64,000 nucleotides of DNA from COE1 sp910588595 (GCA_948957135.1 CARDBT010000004.1:62001-126000), one strand, 5' to 3'; shown: positions 7,887 to 17,403, counted from the first letter of the stretch. Notes: generated by a model not told the origin, from the letters alone. Program-made: numbers and translations.

Positions 7887-9209
7887 ATGAATCTAAAGAA
7901 AAAAATCTTATTGGTCATCATCGGATTGGAGATTGTTATGATTGGCGGCATTGCTGCATTTGTGTTCTATCTCAGCAGCGACACAGTGCGGATCAACCGT
8001 CAGATGGAACAGGCGCAGCGATTTATGCTTGAGGAAGACTATGAACAGGCAATTGCGTCGTATCAATTCGTTATTGACATTGATCCGAAGAACGTGGAGG
8101 CTTATCTGGGGATGGCGGAAACCTATATTGCGGCAGATGAGCAGGAAAAGGCTGTCAAAATACTGGAACGGGGTGTAAAGAGAACGGATTCAGAAGAGCT
8201 GCAGGAAGCACTGGACAAGTATACGATAGAAGCTGCGCAGGAAACAGAAACGAAAACGGAGATGGAAAGTGAAAGCAGCGATGAGGCGCAGACAAAGGAA
8301 GAAACAGCTTTGAGTGTACAGAGTGAGGAGCAGATAAGTGAACAAAGCCATGGAGATATGTTTCGGGAATATCTTGCTGGAACATTGATTCCGGCGTATG
8401 GTGTGTTTGATCCGTATCAGAGTGGGACAATGCACTCGATGGAAGAGAAATGGTTGGATCCGGCAGGTGTCATGGACGCTATGATCTTTGATTTTGATCA
8501 GGATGGTCAGGATGAGATGCTTGTATGCTATACACAACAGGACGGTGGAGAAACATCATATGTTGTCAATATGGCGATGTACGAGATTACAGACGGAAAA
8601 GTCGAACTGGCTTCCAGCGTTCCGTTTGTGGCCTATCATGACATGCAGCAGGGTGGTGTGTGGAGTCAGCCTGTTGCGTTATCAGAGGAAGAATGGTGTG
8701 AGATGTCACTCAATGCCAGTGTTGTGAACGTGAATGGAATATGTTATATCTTGTGCGAACAGTATATGCTTTACAGCGCCTTTGCAGACGGGCAGACCCA
8801 GGATTACTGGGCTTTGACCTATCAGAACGGAACATTTCAGTATGCATTGTCGTTCACGCAGGTTGGCGGCGGAAGTGCGGAATTTAAATATGCAGGATAT
8901 GATTTTACAGATGGAAACTGCACAAATTGGCAGATATATTACAACGAATCTTATGAAGATGAGGAAAGCGCAATGTATGATACTTTCGAATCCGCGATAA
9001 TCGCCTTTTTTGACAAGTATGGTATACATATAAAGACAGACATTGATCATTATCGCAAAGATAATAAAGGTACGATTCTTTCATTGGGAGAGAACGATAT
9101 TATACGCCTGTTTGATTTTGCAAATGATATGCAAAATTATGATTACAATGAAGGAATATATGATTTTAGAGCAGCGTTGACGTCATATGGGGAGCCCTTG
9201 AACAACTGA
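7887..9209 (+). CDS. Membrane-anchored TPR protein
   Basis: The 440-residue product follows a GGGGGG-type site (aataggggggtacat). Residues ~7-29 form a signal-anchor. Residues 38-110 contain two tetratricopeptide-like repeats (EEDYEQAIASYQFVIDIDP, VEAYLGMAETYIAAD). A Glu/Ser/Thr-rich linker leads to a C-terminal extracellular domain with FDFDQDGQDEMLV, a calcium-binding-like loop of the FG-GAP/EF-hand type. Exported, membrane-tethered location is inferred. The next gene, also membrane-anchored with an extracytoplasmic C-terminus, may be functionally linked. Confidence 0.7.
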   Translation: MNLKKKILLVIIGLEIVMIGGIAAFVFYLSSDTVRINRQMEQAQRFMLEEDYEQAIASYQFVIDIDPKNVEAYLGMAETYIAADEQEKAVKILERGVKRTDSEELQEALDKYTIEAAQETETKTEMESESSDEAQTKEETALSVQSEEQISEQSHGDMFREYLAGTLIPAYGVFDPYQSGTMHSMEEKWLDPAGVMDAMIFDFDQDGQDEMLVCYTQQDGGETSYVVNMAMYEITDGKVELASSVPFVAYHDMQQGGVWSQPVALSEEEWCEMSLNASVVNVNGICYILCEQYMLYSAFADGQTQDYWALTYQNGTFQYALSFTQVGGGSAEFKYAGYDFTDGNCTNWQIYYNESYEDEESAMYDTFESAIIAFFDKYGIHIKTDIDHYRKDNKGTILSLGENDIIRLFDFANDMQNYDYNEGIYDFRAALTSYGEPLNN

Positions 9210-9350
9210 TTTGATAAGGGATTTCTTAGGTCTTGTATATCTCAGGCAGGTGTGATATATTAATATGCGATGACAGGGAACCATTGTAACGGTAATGGAT
9301 CGTCGTGGATCGTCTTGTGGTTCCGAAAAAGAAACAGGGGGAGACAGAAA

Positions 9351-10835
9351 ATGAAATGTCCAAAATGTCAGACAGAAATAAATAGCAATGCGAGGTTTTG
9401 TACGAAATGCGGCTGTAATCTCGCGGTGGAGATGGCAAAGACTGCCAAGGCACCGGAGTCGGTCCAGACAATGGCATGTACAAACTGTGGTGCGGCGTTG
9501 AAGCCGGGGGCAAAGTTCTGCGTAAAGTGCGGACAGGCAGTGGAATCTTCTGGTGGGAGTCAGACCCAGGAAGATAAAACGATGTTTTTGTATAATGAAA
9601 ATAGCACTAACAGAGAAGATGACCAGACCATGATCATCGATCGCGGCAATGTCAATACAGGAAACCAGGTAGTACAGGGTCCAGCCCCTGTCCTGGATGA
9701 CATCGTACCACCAGACAATAAAGGCAAAAAGAAGGATAGCGGGAGTGCAGGTAAAGGGCTGATCATAGCTGCAGTAGTCCTGCTGCTGCTGGTTATCGCC
9801 TCTGGTGTGGCATGTTTTATGGTGTGGAATGGTACGCTCCAACTTCCGTCGTTTGCCGGATCAAACAGGGAGGACAAGGAGGAGAACAGTACCGAGGATG
9901 AGTCCGAGGAGGAGAGTACTGCGCAGACAGACGCCGTCGATACGAACACGGCAGAGCTTTTTGCGGAGGCAGATCAACTGCTTGCTGAGGGAAAGAACCA
10001 GATCACTGTCGATGCGGAGGTGCTGAACGGGATGGAGAACATCCGCAGTGCGATGAATCAGTTTGCTGATCAGGCACAGGCTGCAGGAGATGCAGATATT
10101 GCGGCGGACAGGATCGCAGATGCATTTGCATCTTATGTGACAGCACTCACCAAACGCAAGGATATCATGAGTGCCCAGGAGCTGTCTGGTGCGATCTACA
10201 GTCAGATCATGAGTGAGATCAAGGACGCAGAGACGTTGGCAGAAGAGATGTCAGCAAAAGGATATACAGTGGACACCGCCTCTCTGATCACCATGAAAGA
10301 TGCGTTTAAAACATCCTATACAGAACAGGTTATCAAAAAGTTTGATGATTTCACCAACAGGGAGGCATGGTCAAGGACTGAGGCATGGAATCTGATGTCT
10401 GGATTTGAGAGTGCATTTGACAGTTCGGATCTGAACGATCCATTAAGACTCCGCTATGCATATGCCCTTTCATGGTGGATACAGAAACAGATCGAAACCG
10501 ATCTTGCCAATGGAACGATCACGGAAAAGGGCGCTGCCATTAAGATCGGGGGCTTGATAGAAGCTATGGATTACAATCCGATGATGATAGCCTATTACAT
10601 CTCGTGTATGGATCAGGCAGGAGAGGACTGCACGCAGGTATTACAAGCTTATGAAGACATCGTGCAGCATATCGCGGATACGCAGGGAGTATGGCTGGGA
10701 GAGGATATCGAGATAGATCATTTCTGGTATTTTAATGATTTTGGTACATATTCCGTGGATGACCAGAATGGTGTTACGCCAGAGAACCGTCAATGGATCA
10801 GAGACCGCATGAGTTCTGTGGCATTTGCACAGTAG
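9351..10835 (+). CDS. Zinc-ribbon membrane protein
   Basis: I place the start at 9351 (494 residues) because a gggggagacagaaa site precedes it and it opens directly with a zinc ribbon; the ORF could extend to 9270. Two zinc ribbons are visible: CPKC...CTKCGC at residues 3-24 and CTNCGA...CVKCG at about 43-62. A disordered linker precedes a transmembrane helix (GLIIAAVVLLLLVIASG, ~140-160), then an acidic linker and a helical extracellular domain of about 300 residues. Proteins of this layout are common in Clostridia with unknown roles. Confidence 0.75.
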   Translation: MKCPKCQTEINSNARFCTKCGCNLAVEMAKTAKAPESVQTMACTNCGAALKPGAKFCVKCGQAVESSGGSQTQEDKTMFLYNENSTNREDDQTMIIDRGNVNTGNQVVQGPAPVLDDIVPPDNKGKKKDSGSAGKGLIIAAVVLLLLVIASGVACFMVWNGTLQLPSFAGSNREDKEENSTEDESEEESTAQTDAVDTNTAELFAEADQLLAEGKNQITVDAEVLNGMENIRSAMNQFADQAQAAGDADIAADRIADAFASYVTALTKRKDIMSAQELSGAIYSQIMSEIKDAETLAEEMSAKGYTVDTASLITMKDAFKTSYTEQVIKKFDDFTNREAWSRTEAWNLMSGFESAFDSSDLNDPLRLRYAYALSWWIQKQIETDLANGTITEKGAAIKIGGLIEAMDYNPMMIAYYISCMDQAGEDCTQVLQAYEDIVQHIADTQGVWLGEDIEIDHFWYFNDFGTYSVDDQNGVTPENRQWIRDRMSSVAFAQ

Positions 10836-10844
10836 CAGGGAAAC

Positions 10845-10879
10845 AAAAAAAGCCTCCATCGTTTCGATGGGGCTTTTTT
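10845..10879. terminator. Bidirectional terminator
   Basis: AAAAAAAGCC-TCCATCG pairs with CGATGG-GGCTTTTTT. A tracts on one side and T tracts on the other suit both the plus-strand zinc-ribbon gene and the minus-strand antiporter gene, which converge here. Confidence 0.9.
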
Positions 10880-10905
10880 CGGCTTCTTTCCTGTGCATTG
10901 TGCAA

Positions 10906-12087
10906 TTATGCCGGGGAAGCAGCATCTTTGGAATATAGTATTTTTAATATGATCGGTGTAGCGATCGAGGACACAATGATCAGAAAGATCACCGATGTGA
11001 AGTACACCGGAGTCAGCAGGCCGGCTGTCAATCCCTTCTGTGCTACGATCAGTGCCACTTCTCCTCTGGTCATCATCCCCACACCGATCTTTAACGAGTC
11101 CAGAACGTTAAATCTGCAGACACGTGCCATCAGTCCGCAGCCGACGATTTTTGAGATCAGTCCGACGGCGACAAAGGCGATGGAAAAGACCAGAATGCTC
11201 ATATTAACGCTCTCTACATTCGTTTTCAGACCGATACTGGCAAAGAAGACCGGACCGAACAGCATGTAGGAATTGATGTCCATTTTCTCCGCAATGTAGC
11301 TCGAGTCGCGGATCGAGCAGAGAATGATCCCGGCAACATAGGCGCCTGTGATATCGGCGATGCCAAAATGTCGTTCCGCTATGTACGCCATGGCGAGGCA
11401 GAACGCCAGACCAAGGATCGGTATGCGCCTCGTGTGCGGGTATCTGTTGTCCACGTACTGAAATAACTTATAAAAGACAAAACCGACCACTATGGCAAAG
11501 ACGAAGAACAAAACGGTGTTGATCAGTACCGTCATTGGATTGGAGTCCGGGCTCTTAAAGCCGATCACAAAGGTGAGTACGATGATGCCGATGATATCAT
11601 CGATGATCGCAGCACTCAATATGGTGGTGCCGACGTGGCCTTTTAGTTTACCCATCTCTTTTAATGATTCCACAGTGATGCTCACAGAAGTGGCGGTGAG
11701 GATCGTACCTACAAAGACCGCCTTGTAAAAGCCTTCTGAACCCCACGGTGATGCGCCGTAGAATGCCATATAGAGCAGTGCGCCGCATATCAATGGAATA
11801 AATACGCCGGAACAGGCGATCAGGGTGGCGATCGGTCCGGTCTTCATCAAATCCTTTAAGTCTGTCTCAAGTCCCGCAGAGAACATCAGCAGCACCACGC
11901 CGACCTCGGCGAGCTGAACCAGAAAATCTGATTGTTCCACCCAGCCTAAAACGCTCGGACCGATCAACAGCCCTGCGAGGATCTCCCCCACGACCTGCGG
12001 CGCCTTACACTTTCTGGCTGCGATTCCGCATACTTTAGCAGCGACGATAATGATAGCTAGATTCTTAAACATGAAATACGATTCCAT
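10906..12087 (-). CDS. Cation:proton antiporter (CPA2/KefB-like)
   Basis: The 393-residue protein has about 12 hydrophobic helices and the sequence QVVGEILAGLLIGPSVLGW near the N-terminus, typical of CPA2 Na+(K+)/H+ exchangers. ILSAAIIDDIIGIIVL carries the paired aspartates of the ion site. I chose the ATG at 12087 because GAGGGGG lies 6 bp upstream; an in-frame ATG at 12114 lacks a site. There is no C-terminal TrkA-N domain, so it is a minimal antiporter. The exchanged ion cannot be told from sequence. Confidence 0.88.
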   Translation of the reverse strand: MESYFMFKNLAIIIVAAKVCGIAARKCKAPQVVGEILAGLLIGPSVLGWVEQSDFLVQLAEVGVVLLMFSAGLETDLKDLMKTGPIATLIACSGVFIPLICGALLYMAFYGASPWGSEGFYKAVFVGTILTATSVSITVESLKEMGKLKGHVGTTILSAAIIDDIIGIIVLTFVIGFKSPDSNPMTVLINTVLFFVFAIVVGFVFYKLFQYVDNRYPHTRRIPILGLAFCLAMAYIAERHFGIADITGAYVAGIILCSIRDSSYIAEKMDINSYMLFGPVFFASIGLKTNVESVNMSILVFSIAFVAVGLISKIVGCGLMARVCRFNVLDSLKIGVGMMTRGEVALIVAQKGLTAGLLTPVYFTSVIFLIIVSSIATPIILKILYSKDAASPA

Positions 12088-12256
12088 TTTAATCCCCCTC
12101 TTTCGTGTATTCATCGTATTTTCTTTTCCGTGTCTACATTATAGACGTTTGGCGATACAAAATCAATACGAAATTTTTCGAAATCTAAATCATAGAAATT
12201 GTGGAAAATTGACAAAATTTATAGATTTATACTGTGAAAAATGTTACTTTTGTTGA

Positions 12257-12285
12257 TTGACAAAAATAGGAAACAATACTATATT
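12257..12285 (+). promoter_or_regulatory. Sigma-A promoter for the HPr-like gene
   Basis: TTGACA (12257-12262) and TATATT (12280-12285) are separated by 17 bp, close to consensus. The gene at 12389 starts about 100 bp downstream. Confidence 0.75.
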
Positions 12286-12388
12286 AGAGGCAAGAAATGG
12301 GTTTCAGATATTCATGGAAAGCTTCCGATACCAAATTGGGGTGGTGCAGGAAGGCGAGAGTATAATGTAAAAGGAATGGGGAGTTTGT

Positions 12389-12622
12389 ATGATAAGTAGA
12401 AACATATTTTTATCGGATGTGGATGATGTGATGGAGTTTGTCCACCAGACAGAGAAGTGTTCTTACGATGTTGAGATCTCTATAGGAGACAGCGTGATCA
12501 ATGCAAAATCGATCATGGGAATGTTGAGCAAGGGGTTCCGGCGTATGATGCAGATGAATATCCATGCGGAGAAAGCGAAAGCAGATGAGTATTTGGAGAG
12601 GATCGGAAGATTTTGTATTTAG
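12389..12622 (+). CDS. HPr/Crh-like protein lacking the active-site histidine
   Basis: The 77-residue product aligns by eye with HPr from strand 1 to the last helix. VINAKSIMGMLSKG matches the HPr Ser46 region, with Ser41 as the equivalent regulatory serine. Where HPr has GLHARPA, this protein has FLSDVDD, so the PTS phosphotransfer histidine is absent. This resembles Crh of Bacillus, which also lacks His15 and works only in regulation. A role in carbon catabolite control through HPr kinase is inference. It has its own promoter. Confidence 0.75.
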   Translation: MISRNIFLSDVDDVMEFVHQTEKCSYDVEISIGDSVINAKSIMGMLSKGFRRMMQMNIHAEKAKADEYLERIGRFCI

Positions 12623-12701
12623 TGTGGAATCAAAGATTTCTCGATCCTGATCAGAGTGCCTGCCGGGGCGGGCGGAGGGAAGTTATCCCGAGATTTATTC
12701 A

Positions 12702-12730
12702 TTGACAAAAAGGGAAGGAATTGTTACAAT
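12702..12730 (+). promoter_or_regulatory. Sigma-A promoter of tyrS
   Basis: TTGACA (12702-12707) and TACAAT (12725-12730) with a 17-bp spacer lie directly upstream of the T-box leader. Confidence 0.85.
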
Positions 12731-12736
12731 ACTGAA

Positions 12737-13083
12737 TATCGATAAAAGCTGTGAAAAGAATAAGTAGCTTTCATGGGAACTTACAGAAAGCCGCCGGTTG
12801 ATGAGAGGCGCAAGGGAATGTGAAAGTGAATACCTCTTGGAGCTGCGCACCGAAATCTGCGCGAGTATGGATCAGCGCAAAAGTAGGCTGTGACGGAGTC
12901 CCCGAACGTTATATCGGGAGGAGTATCGGAAATATCATTCTTTGTAATTGAATGCGGCAGCATTCAATTTGTTTCCCGTACTTGCTGAGGCATAGGGTGT
13001 GAGTCCTGTGTGAAAAAAGGTGGTAACACGTGGTTTATACCTCGTCCTTTGAACGTATTAACATTCAAGGGGCGATTTTTTTG
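12737..13083 (+). promoter_or_regulatory. Tyrosine T-box riboswitch
   Basis: This leader senses uncharged tRNA and prevents termination before tyrS. Visible landmarks in order are AGAAAG (12785) and GGTTGATG (12796) of Stem I, the specifier GAA-TAC-CTCTTGGAG with TAC (Tyr) at 12831-12833, the T-box GGTGGTAACACG (13019-13030), and a terminator with CCTTTGAA/TTCAAGG stem and a T7 run ending near 13082. The specifier codon agrees with the downstream gene. Confidence 0.92.
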
Positions 13084-13125
13084 TCCCTTGTACGAAGGCT
13101 CAGTACGATGAAAGAACTGGGCATG

Positions 13126-13167
13126 CCCGGTTGGGAATACCCGGTTGGGAATACCCGGTTGGGTATA
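13126..13167 (+). repeat. Three tandem 14-bp repeats
   Basis: CCCGGTTGGGAATA occurs twice and is followed by a third copy with one change (CCCGGTTGGGTATA). The array lies between the T-box terminator and the tyrS start, in the untranslated leader. Each unit is partly self-complementary (CCCGGTTGGG). Confidence 0.9.
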
Positions 13168-13203
13168 GACAACTAGGCAGGTATGAAAGGAGCAGGAAAG
13201 AAA

Positions 13204-14424
13204 ATGAAATTGTATGATGAACTGGTGGCAAGAGGATTGATTGCGCAAGTGACAGATGAGAACGAGATCAAGGAATTGATCAACAACGGAAAGGCGGTTT
13301 TTTATATCGGCTTTGACCCGACGGCAGACAGCCTGCACGTAGGGCACTTCATGGCACTCTGCCTGATGAAGCGGCTCCAGATGGCAGGGAACAGACCCAT
13401 CGCCCTGCTCGGCGGCGGCACGGCAATGGTCGGAGATCCGTCAGGAAAGACAGACATGCGCAGGATGATGACGACAGAGACGATCCAGCACAATGTGGAC
13501 TGCTTTAAGAAACAGATGAGCAGGTTCATTGAATTTGGCGAGGGCAAGGCGATGATGGTCAACAATTCCGACTGGCTGCTTGACCTGAATTATATGGATG
13601 TGCTGCGCGAGATCGGACCGCACTTTTCTGTGAACCGCATGCTCGCCGCAGAGTGCTACAAACAGCGCATGGAGAAGGGGCTGACATTCCTCGAGTTCAA
13701 CTACATGATCATGCAGAGCTTTGACTTCTACACATTGTTCCAGAAATACGGATGCAATATGCAGTTTGGCGGGGACGATCAGTGGAGCAATATGCTCGGC
13801 GGCACGGAGCTGATCCGCCGCAAGCTCGGCAAGGACGCTTACGCCATGACGATCAACCTCCTGCTCAACTCCGAGGGCAAGAAGATGGGCAAGACCGAGT
13901 CCGGCGCGGTGTGGCTCGACGCTGAGAAGACGACTCCGTATGAGTTCTTCCAGTACTGGCGGAATGTGTCGGATGCAGATGTGATCAAATGCCTGAAAAT
14001 GCTCACATTCCTTCCGCTCGAGGAGATCGAGGTGATGGAGGAATGGGAGGGAAGCGAGCTCAACAAGGCAAAGGAGATCCTCGCGTTTGAACTTACACAG
14101 CTGGTGCACGGCACAGAGGAGGCACAGAAGGCGAAGGAGGCTGCCGCAGCGCTGTTTGCAGGTGGTGCGAACTCGGACAACATGCCAAAGACCGTGCTTG
14201 CTGACGAGAATTTTACAGACGGGAATATCGATATCCTGACACTCCTTGTGACAGCGGGCATGACCGCTTCAAAATCGGAGGCTAGACGTGCTGTGGAGCA
14301 GGGCGGTGTGTCTGTCAACGGAGAGAAGATCACAGATGCAAAGACGGCGTACACAAAGGATACGTTTACAGAGGAATTCGTGCTGAAAAAGGGAAAGAAG
14401 AACTTTCAGAGAATATGTTTATGA
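13204..14424 (+). CDS. tyrS: Tyrosyl-tRNA synthetase
   Basis: The 406-residue class I synthetase charges tRNA-Tyr. The HIGH-like motif is in DSLHVGHF, the tyrosine pocket includes YMIMQSFDF and GGDDQWSN, and KKMGKTESG is the KMSKS-equivalent loop. A C-terminal S4 domain starts near residue 340 (SKSEARRAVEQGGVSVNG). I use the ATG at 13204, with AGGAG 11 bp upstream; a Met at 13183 is possible but lacks a site. Expression is controlled by the T-box upstream. Confidence 0.96.
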   Translation: MKLYDELVARGLIAQVTDENEIKELINNGKAVFYIGFDPTADSLHVGHFMALCLMKRLQMAGNRPIALLGGGTAMVGDPSGKTDMRRMMTTETIQHNVDCFKKQMSRFIEFGEGKAMMVNNSDWLLDLNYMDVLREIGPHFSVNRMLAAECYKQRMEKGLTFLEFNYMIMQSFDFYTLFQKYGCNMQFGGDDQWSNMLGGTELIRRKLGKDAYAMTINLLLNSEGKKMGKTESGAVWLDAEKTTPYEFFQYWRNVSDADVIKCLKMLTFLPLEEIEVMEEWEGSELNKAKEILAFELTQLVHGTEEAQKAKEAAAALFAGGANSDNMPKTVLADENFTDGNIDILTLLVTAGMTASKSEARRAVEQGGVSVNGEKITDAKTAYTKDTFTEEFVLKKGKKNFQRICL

Positions 14425-14532
14425 TCGTGATCGAGTAGGGGAATGACCTTCTCCACTACCCGCGCGCCGGCCACCCGTCAGCGAACCGATTTATCGGTTT
14501 GATGACATTCTTCCTCTGGGTGCCCGTGTGCA

Positions 14533-14560
14533 TAAAAATGAGCAGGCGTACGCCTGCTCG
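14533..14560 (-). terminator. Terminator of the PRPP synthetase gene
   Basis: The perfect palindrome GAGCAGGCGTACGCCTGCTC is followed on the minus strand by ATTTTTATG. The T run makes it a terminator for the minus-strand gene; on the plus strand it may also stop tyrS transcription. Confidence 0.8.
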
Positions 14561-14563
14561 CTT

Positions 14564-15754
14564 TTATATCTTGAAGATCTCGTTGCCGTTGAGATAAAGC
14601 TCGATGATCTGTTGGATCTTCTCGGTGGGAGTAGATACCTGCTCCAGGGACAGGTCATGATTTAGAAAATCTATGATAGAGGCGAGGAATTTGCCCATGT
14701 CTGCCTCAAGGTAATACGGTCTGGTCAGCAGTTCGGGTGGGCGGTAGCTCAGATTAGTCGTGATCACTCTGTCAAATACCCCTTCTTTATAGGCATTGTC
14801 AAATGCGGCGAGACCATTCGTGAAGATTCCAAATGTAGTGCAGATAAACACGCGCTTGGCATTCATTGCCTTGAGCTGTCTGGCAGTGTCGATCATGCTG
14901 TCACCCGATGAGATCATATCGTCAATGATGATGATGTCTTTGCCCTTGATGTCATTTCCCAGAAATTCGTGGGCGACGATCGGATTTTTGCCGTTTACGA
15001 TCCGGGTATAGTCACGCCGCTTGTAAAACATACCTGTGTCGGCGCCGATCACGGTCGAGAAGTAGATCGCCCTGTCCAGCGCCCCCTCGTCGGGCGAGAT
15101 GACAATGATATGATCCTTGTCCAATATCAGATCCTTCTCTGCGTGCAGAAGTGCCCTCATGAACTGATAGTGCGCAGTAAAATTGTCAAAACCGCTCAGT
15201 GGTGCGGCGTTCTGGATCCTTGGATCATGGGCGTCAAATGTGATGAAATTGCTGACACCCATCTGGGTAAGTTCTTTGAATGCGTATGCGCAGTCGAGCG
15301 ATTCTCTTCCGTTGCGCCTGTGCTGCCTGCCCTCATACAGGAAAGGCATGATCACACTGACGCGGTGGGCTTTTCCGTTTGTCGCCCCGATGATGCGCTT
15401 TAGGTCCTGATAGTGGTCGTCGGGGGACATGTGGTTTGTGTAGCCGTTCATGTTGTACGTCAGGCTGTGATTGCACACATCTACAAGGATAAACAGGTCT
15501 TTTCCGCGCACGGTCTCTTCTAGAACTGCCTTTCCCTCACCGCTGTTAAAGCGGGGCGTGCTGAATCTGAAGAGATAGTTGTTTTCGGCGTAACCCTGAA
15601 AAGCGGGATCATTGATATACACATTGTTTACTTTGCTGCGAAAGTCCACGAGATAGTTGTTTACCTCATCTCCGAGTTCCGCGGCGCTGTTTAGGACAAG
15701 CAGTTTTAATGGTGCCACAGGCATGGCATTTTTAAGCTGTTTGAGATATGACAT
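14564..15754 (-). CDS. Ribose-phosphate pyrophosphokinase-like protein
   Basis: The 396-residue protein resembles PRPP synthetase, which makes PRPP from ribose 5-phosphate and ATP. YEGRQHRRNGRES matches the catalytic flexible loop, FDAHDPRIQN the conserved His loop, VISPDEGALDRA the metal region, and IIIIDDMISSGDSM the PRPP-binding loop. It is about 80 residues longer than standard Prs and its PRPP loop differs from the usual DDIIDTGGT, so it belongs to a divergent branch seen in Clostridia. The ATG at 15754 has an AGAAAGGA site; the longer ORF upstream enters repeat DNA. Confidence 0.8.
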   Translation of the reverse strand: MSYLKQLKNAMPVAPLKLLVLNSAAELGDEVNNYLVDFRSKVNNVYINDPAFQGYAENNYLFRFSTPRFNSGEGKAVLEETVRGKDLFILVDVCNHSLTYNMNGYTNHMSPDDHYQDLKRIIGATNGKAHRVSVIMPFLYEGRQHRRNGRESLDCAYAFKELTQMGVSNFITFDAHDPRIQNAAPLSGFDNFTAHYQFMRALLHAEKDLILDKDHIIVISPDEGALDRAIYFSTVIGADTGMFYKRRDYTRIVNGKNPIVAHEFLGNDIKGKDIIIIDDMISSGDSMIDTARQLKAMNAKRVFICTTFGIFTNGLAAFDNAYKEGVFDRVITTNLSYRPPELLTRPYYLEADMGKFLASIIDFLNHDLSLEQVSTPTEKIQQIIELYLNGNEIFKI

Positions 15755-15858
15755 TCGGCATACAGTCCTTTCTGGTTTTTCATAAAACGTTTCAATATAT
15801 TTTATATCATTCAGGTAGTGACACGTCAAGGAATTTCTAGTATTATTATAGAAAGGTA

Positions 15859-15996
15859 TGCAACAGTTCAGCCCGGGACTTCGCACTGCGCTGCGAAGTC
15901 CGTGAGAAAGCATAGCGGCCTAGATGCAGACACCGCGAAGCGGTTTTTGCATGGCTTGATGTTTGTAACAGGAAGCCGAAGGCTGAACTGTTACAA
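15859..15996. repeat. Palindromic intergenic repeat, copy 1
   Basis: The ends AACAGTTCAGCC (15862) and GGCTGAACTGTT (15981) are a perfect inverted repeat. Inside are two hairpins: GGACTTCGCA/TGCGAAGTCC and TGCAGACACCGC/GCGGTTTTTGCA. Related copies lie at 26.3 and 33.2 kb; in particular the GGACTT-hairpin and TTTTGCATGG segments recur in copy 2. Confidence 0.75.
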
Positions 15997-16077
15997 AGGT
16001 ATAGATTTGGGATTGCTCGCTGCAAGGGCAGAGTGATCTGTGATAGATAAGGGAAATAGAAAAAGGATAAGGGATAT

Positions 16078-17403
16078 ATGGAAAAAGAGAACTTACACAT
16101 CATCGACAAGGTGGCTCAGGGCAGTATCGCCGAGGAGCTGGAGATTGAGGCGGGCGACGTACTTGTCGAGATCAACGGAAATCGAATAGAGGATATCTTT
16201 GACTACCAGTACTATACACAGGACGAATATATTGAAGTGCTGGTTCGAAAACCGTCAGGCGAGGAATGGCTCCTCGAGATCGACAAAGAATATGATGAGG
16301 ATCTGGGTATTACGTTTGAGAATGGTCTGATGGATGACTACCGATCCTGCCGCAATAAGTGTATATTCTGCTTCATTGACCAGATGCCAAAGGGAATGCG
16401 GGAAACGCTGTATTTCAAGGATGATGATTCGAGGCTTTCATTTTTGCAGGGAAATTATGTGACACTGACCAATATGTCTGACGAGGATGTCGACCGCATC
16501 ATCAAGTATCATCTTTCTCCGATCAATGTCTCCTTTCAGACGACGAATCCCGAGCTGCGCTGCAGGATGTTGAACAACCGTTTTGCAGGACAGGCTCTGG
16601 AGAAAGCGTGGAAACTTGCCAGGGCAGGGATCACCATGAACGGGCAGATCGTGCTGTGCAAGGGGATCAACGATGGCGGGGAGCTGGAGAGAAGCATCAG
16701 GGATCTGTCAGCGTACCTTCCAAATCTGGAAAGCGTCTCGGTGGTGCCGGTCGGATTGTCCAAATACCGCGAAGGTCTGTTTGCGCTAGAGCCATTTACG
16801 AAAGAAGATGCCAGACAGGTACTTGATATCATTCATAGATGGCAGGAGAGACTTTATCCGGAGCATGGCGTTCATTTTATCCATGCAAGTGATGAGTGGT
16901 ATATCCTTGCGGGGGAGGCGCTTCCGGAGGAGGAGCGATATGACGGCTATCTGCAGCTCGAGAACGGCGTCGGCATGCTGCGGCTTCTGATCGACGAGTT
17001 TCAGGAGGCATTTGACGGGCTGGGAACTGCGAGAGCTGCCGGGATCGCGCCAAGGGAGCTGTCGATCGCGACAGGGATGCTCGCCTGCAGCTTTATATCC
17101 GACATGGCTGGGCAGCTTATGGAGGCATTTCCGCAGTTGACGGTTCACATTTATCCGATCAGAAATGATTTTTTTGGGGAGATGATAACGGTATCCGGTC
17201 TGTTGACCGGACAGGATCTGCTGGCACAGCTCAAAGGAAAGCCTCTGGGGGAGAAACTGCTGCTGCCGCAAAATGTACTAAAGAGTGGTGAGACTGTATT
17301 TCTCGATGATATGACTCTCGCCGACCTCGAAAAAGCTTTACAAGTGCCGATAGATATTGTAAAATCAAGCGGGCAGGATCTGCTTGATGCGATATTGAAA
17401 TAG
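16078..17403 (+). CDS. DUF512/PDZ radical-SAM-like protein (TIGR03279 type)
   Basis: The 441-residue protein has an N-terminal PDZ-like domain (residues ~5-70), a CX3CX2C iron-sulfur motif at Cys91, Cys95 and Cys98 (SCRNKCIFCFIDQMPKGMR), a TIM-barrel-like middle and a C-terminal DUF512 domain with IATGMLACSFI. These features define the TIGR03279 family of putative radical SAM enzymes of unknown substrate. It lies 70 bp before der, a frequent arrangement in Clostridia. The binding site is weak (ataagggatat). Confidence 0.88.
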   Translation: MEKENLHIIDKVAQGSIAEELEIEAGDVLVEINGNRIEDIFDYQYYTQDEYIEVLVRKPSGEEWLLEIDKEYDEDLGITFENGLMDDYRSCRNKCIFCFIDQMPKGMRETLYFKDDDSRLSFLQGNYVTLTNMSDEDVDRIIKYHLSPINVSFQTTNPELRCRMLNNRFAGQALEKAWKLARAGITMNGQIVLCKGINDGGELERSIRDLSAYLPNLESVSVVPVGLSKYREGLFALEPFTKEDARQVLDIIHRWQERLYPEHGVHFIHASDEWYILAGEALPEEERYDGYLQLENGVGMLRLLIDEFQEAFDGLGTARAAGIAPRELSIATGMLACSFISDMAGQLMEAFPQLTVHIYPIRNDFFGEMITVSGLLTGQDLLAQLKGKPLGEKLLLPQNVLKSGETVFLDDMTLADLEKALQVPIDIVKSSGQDLLDAILK

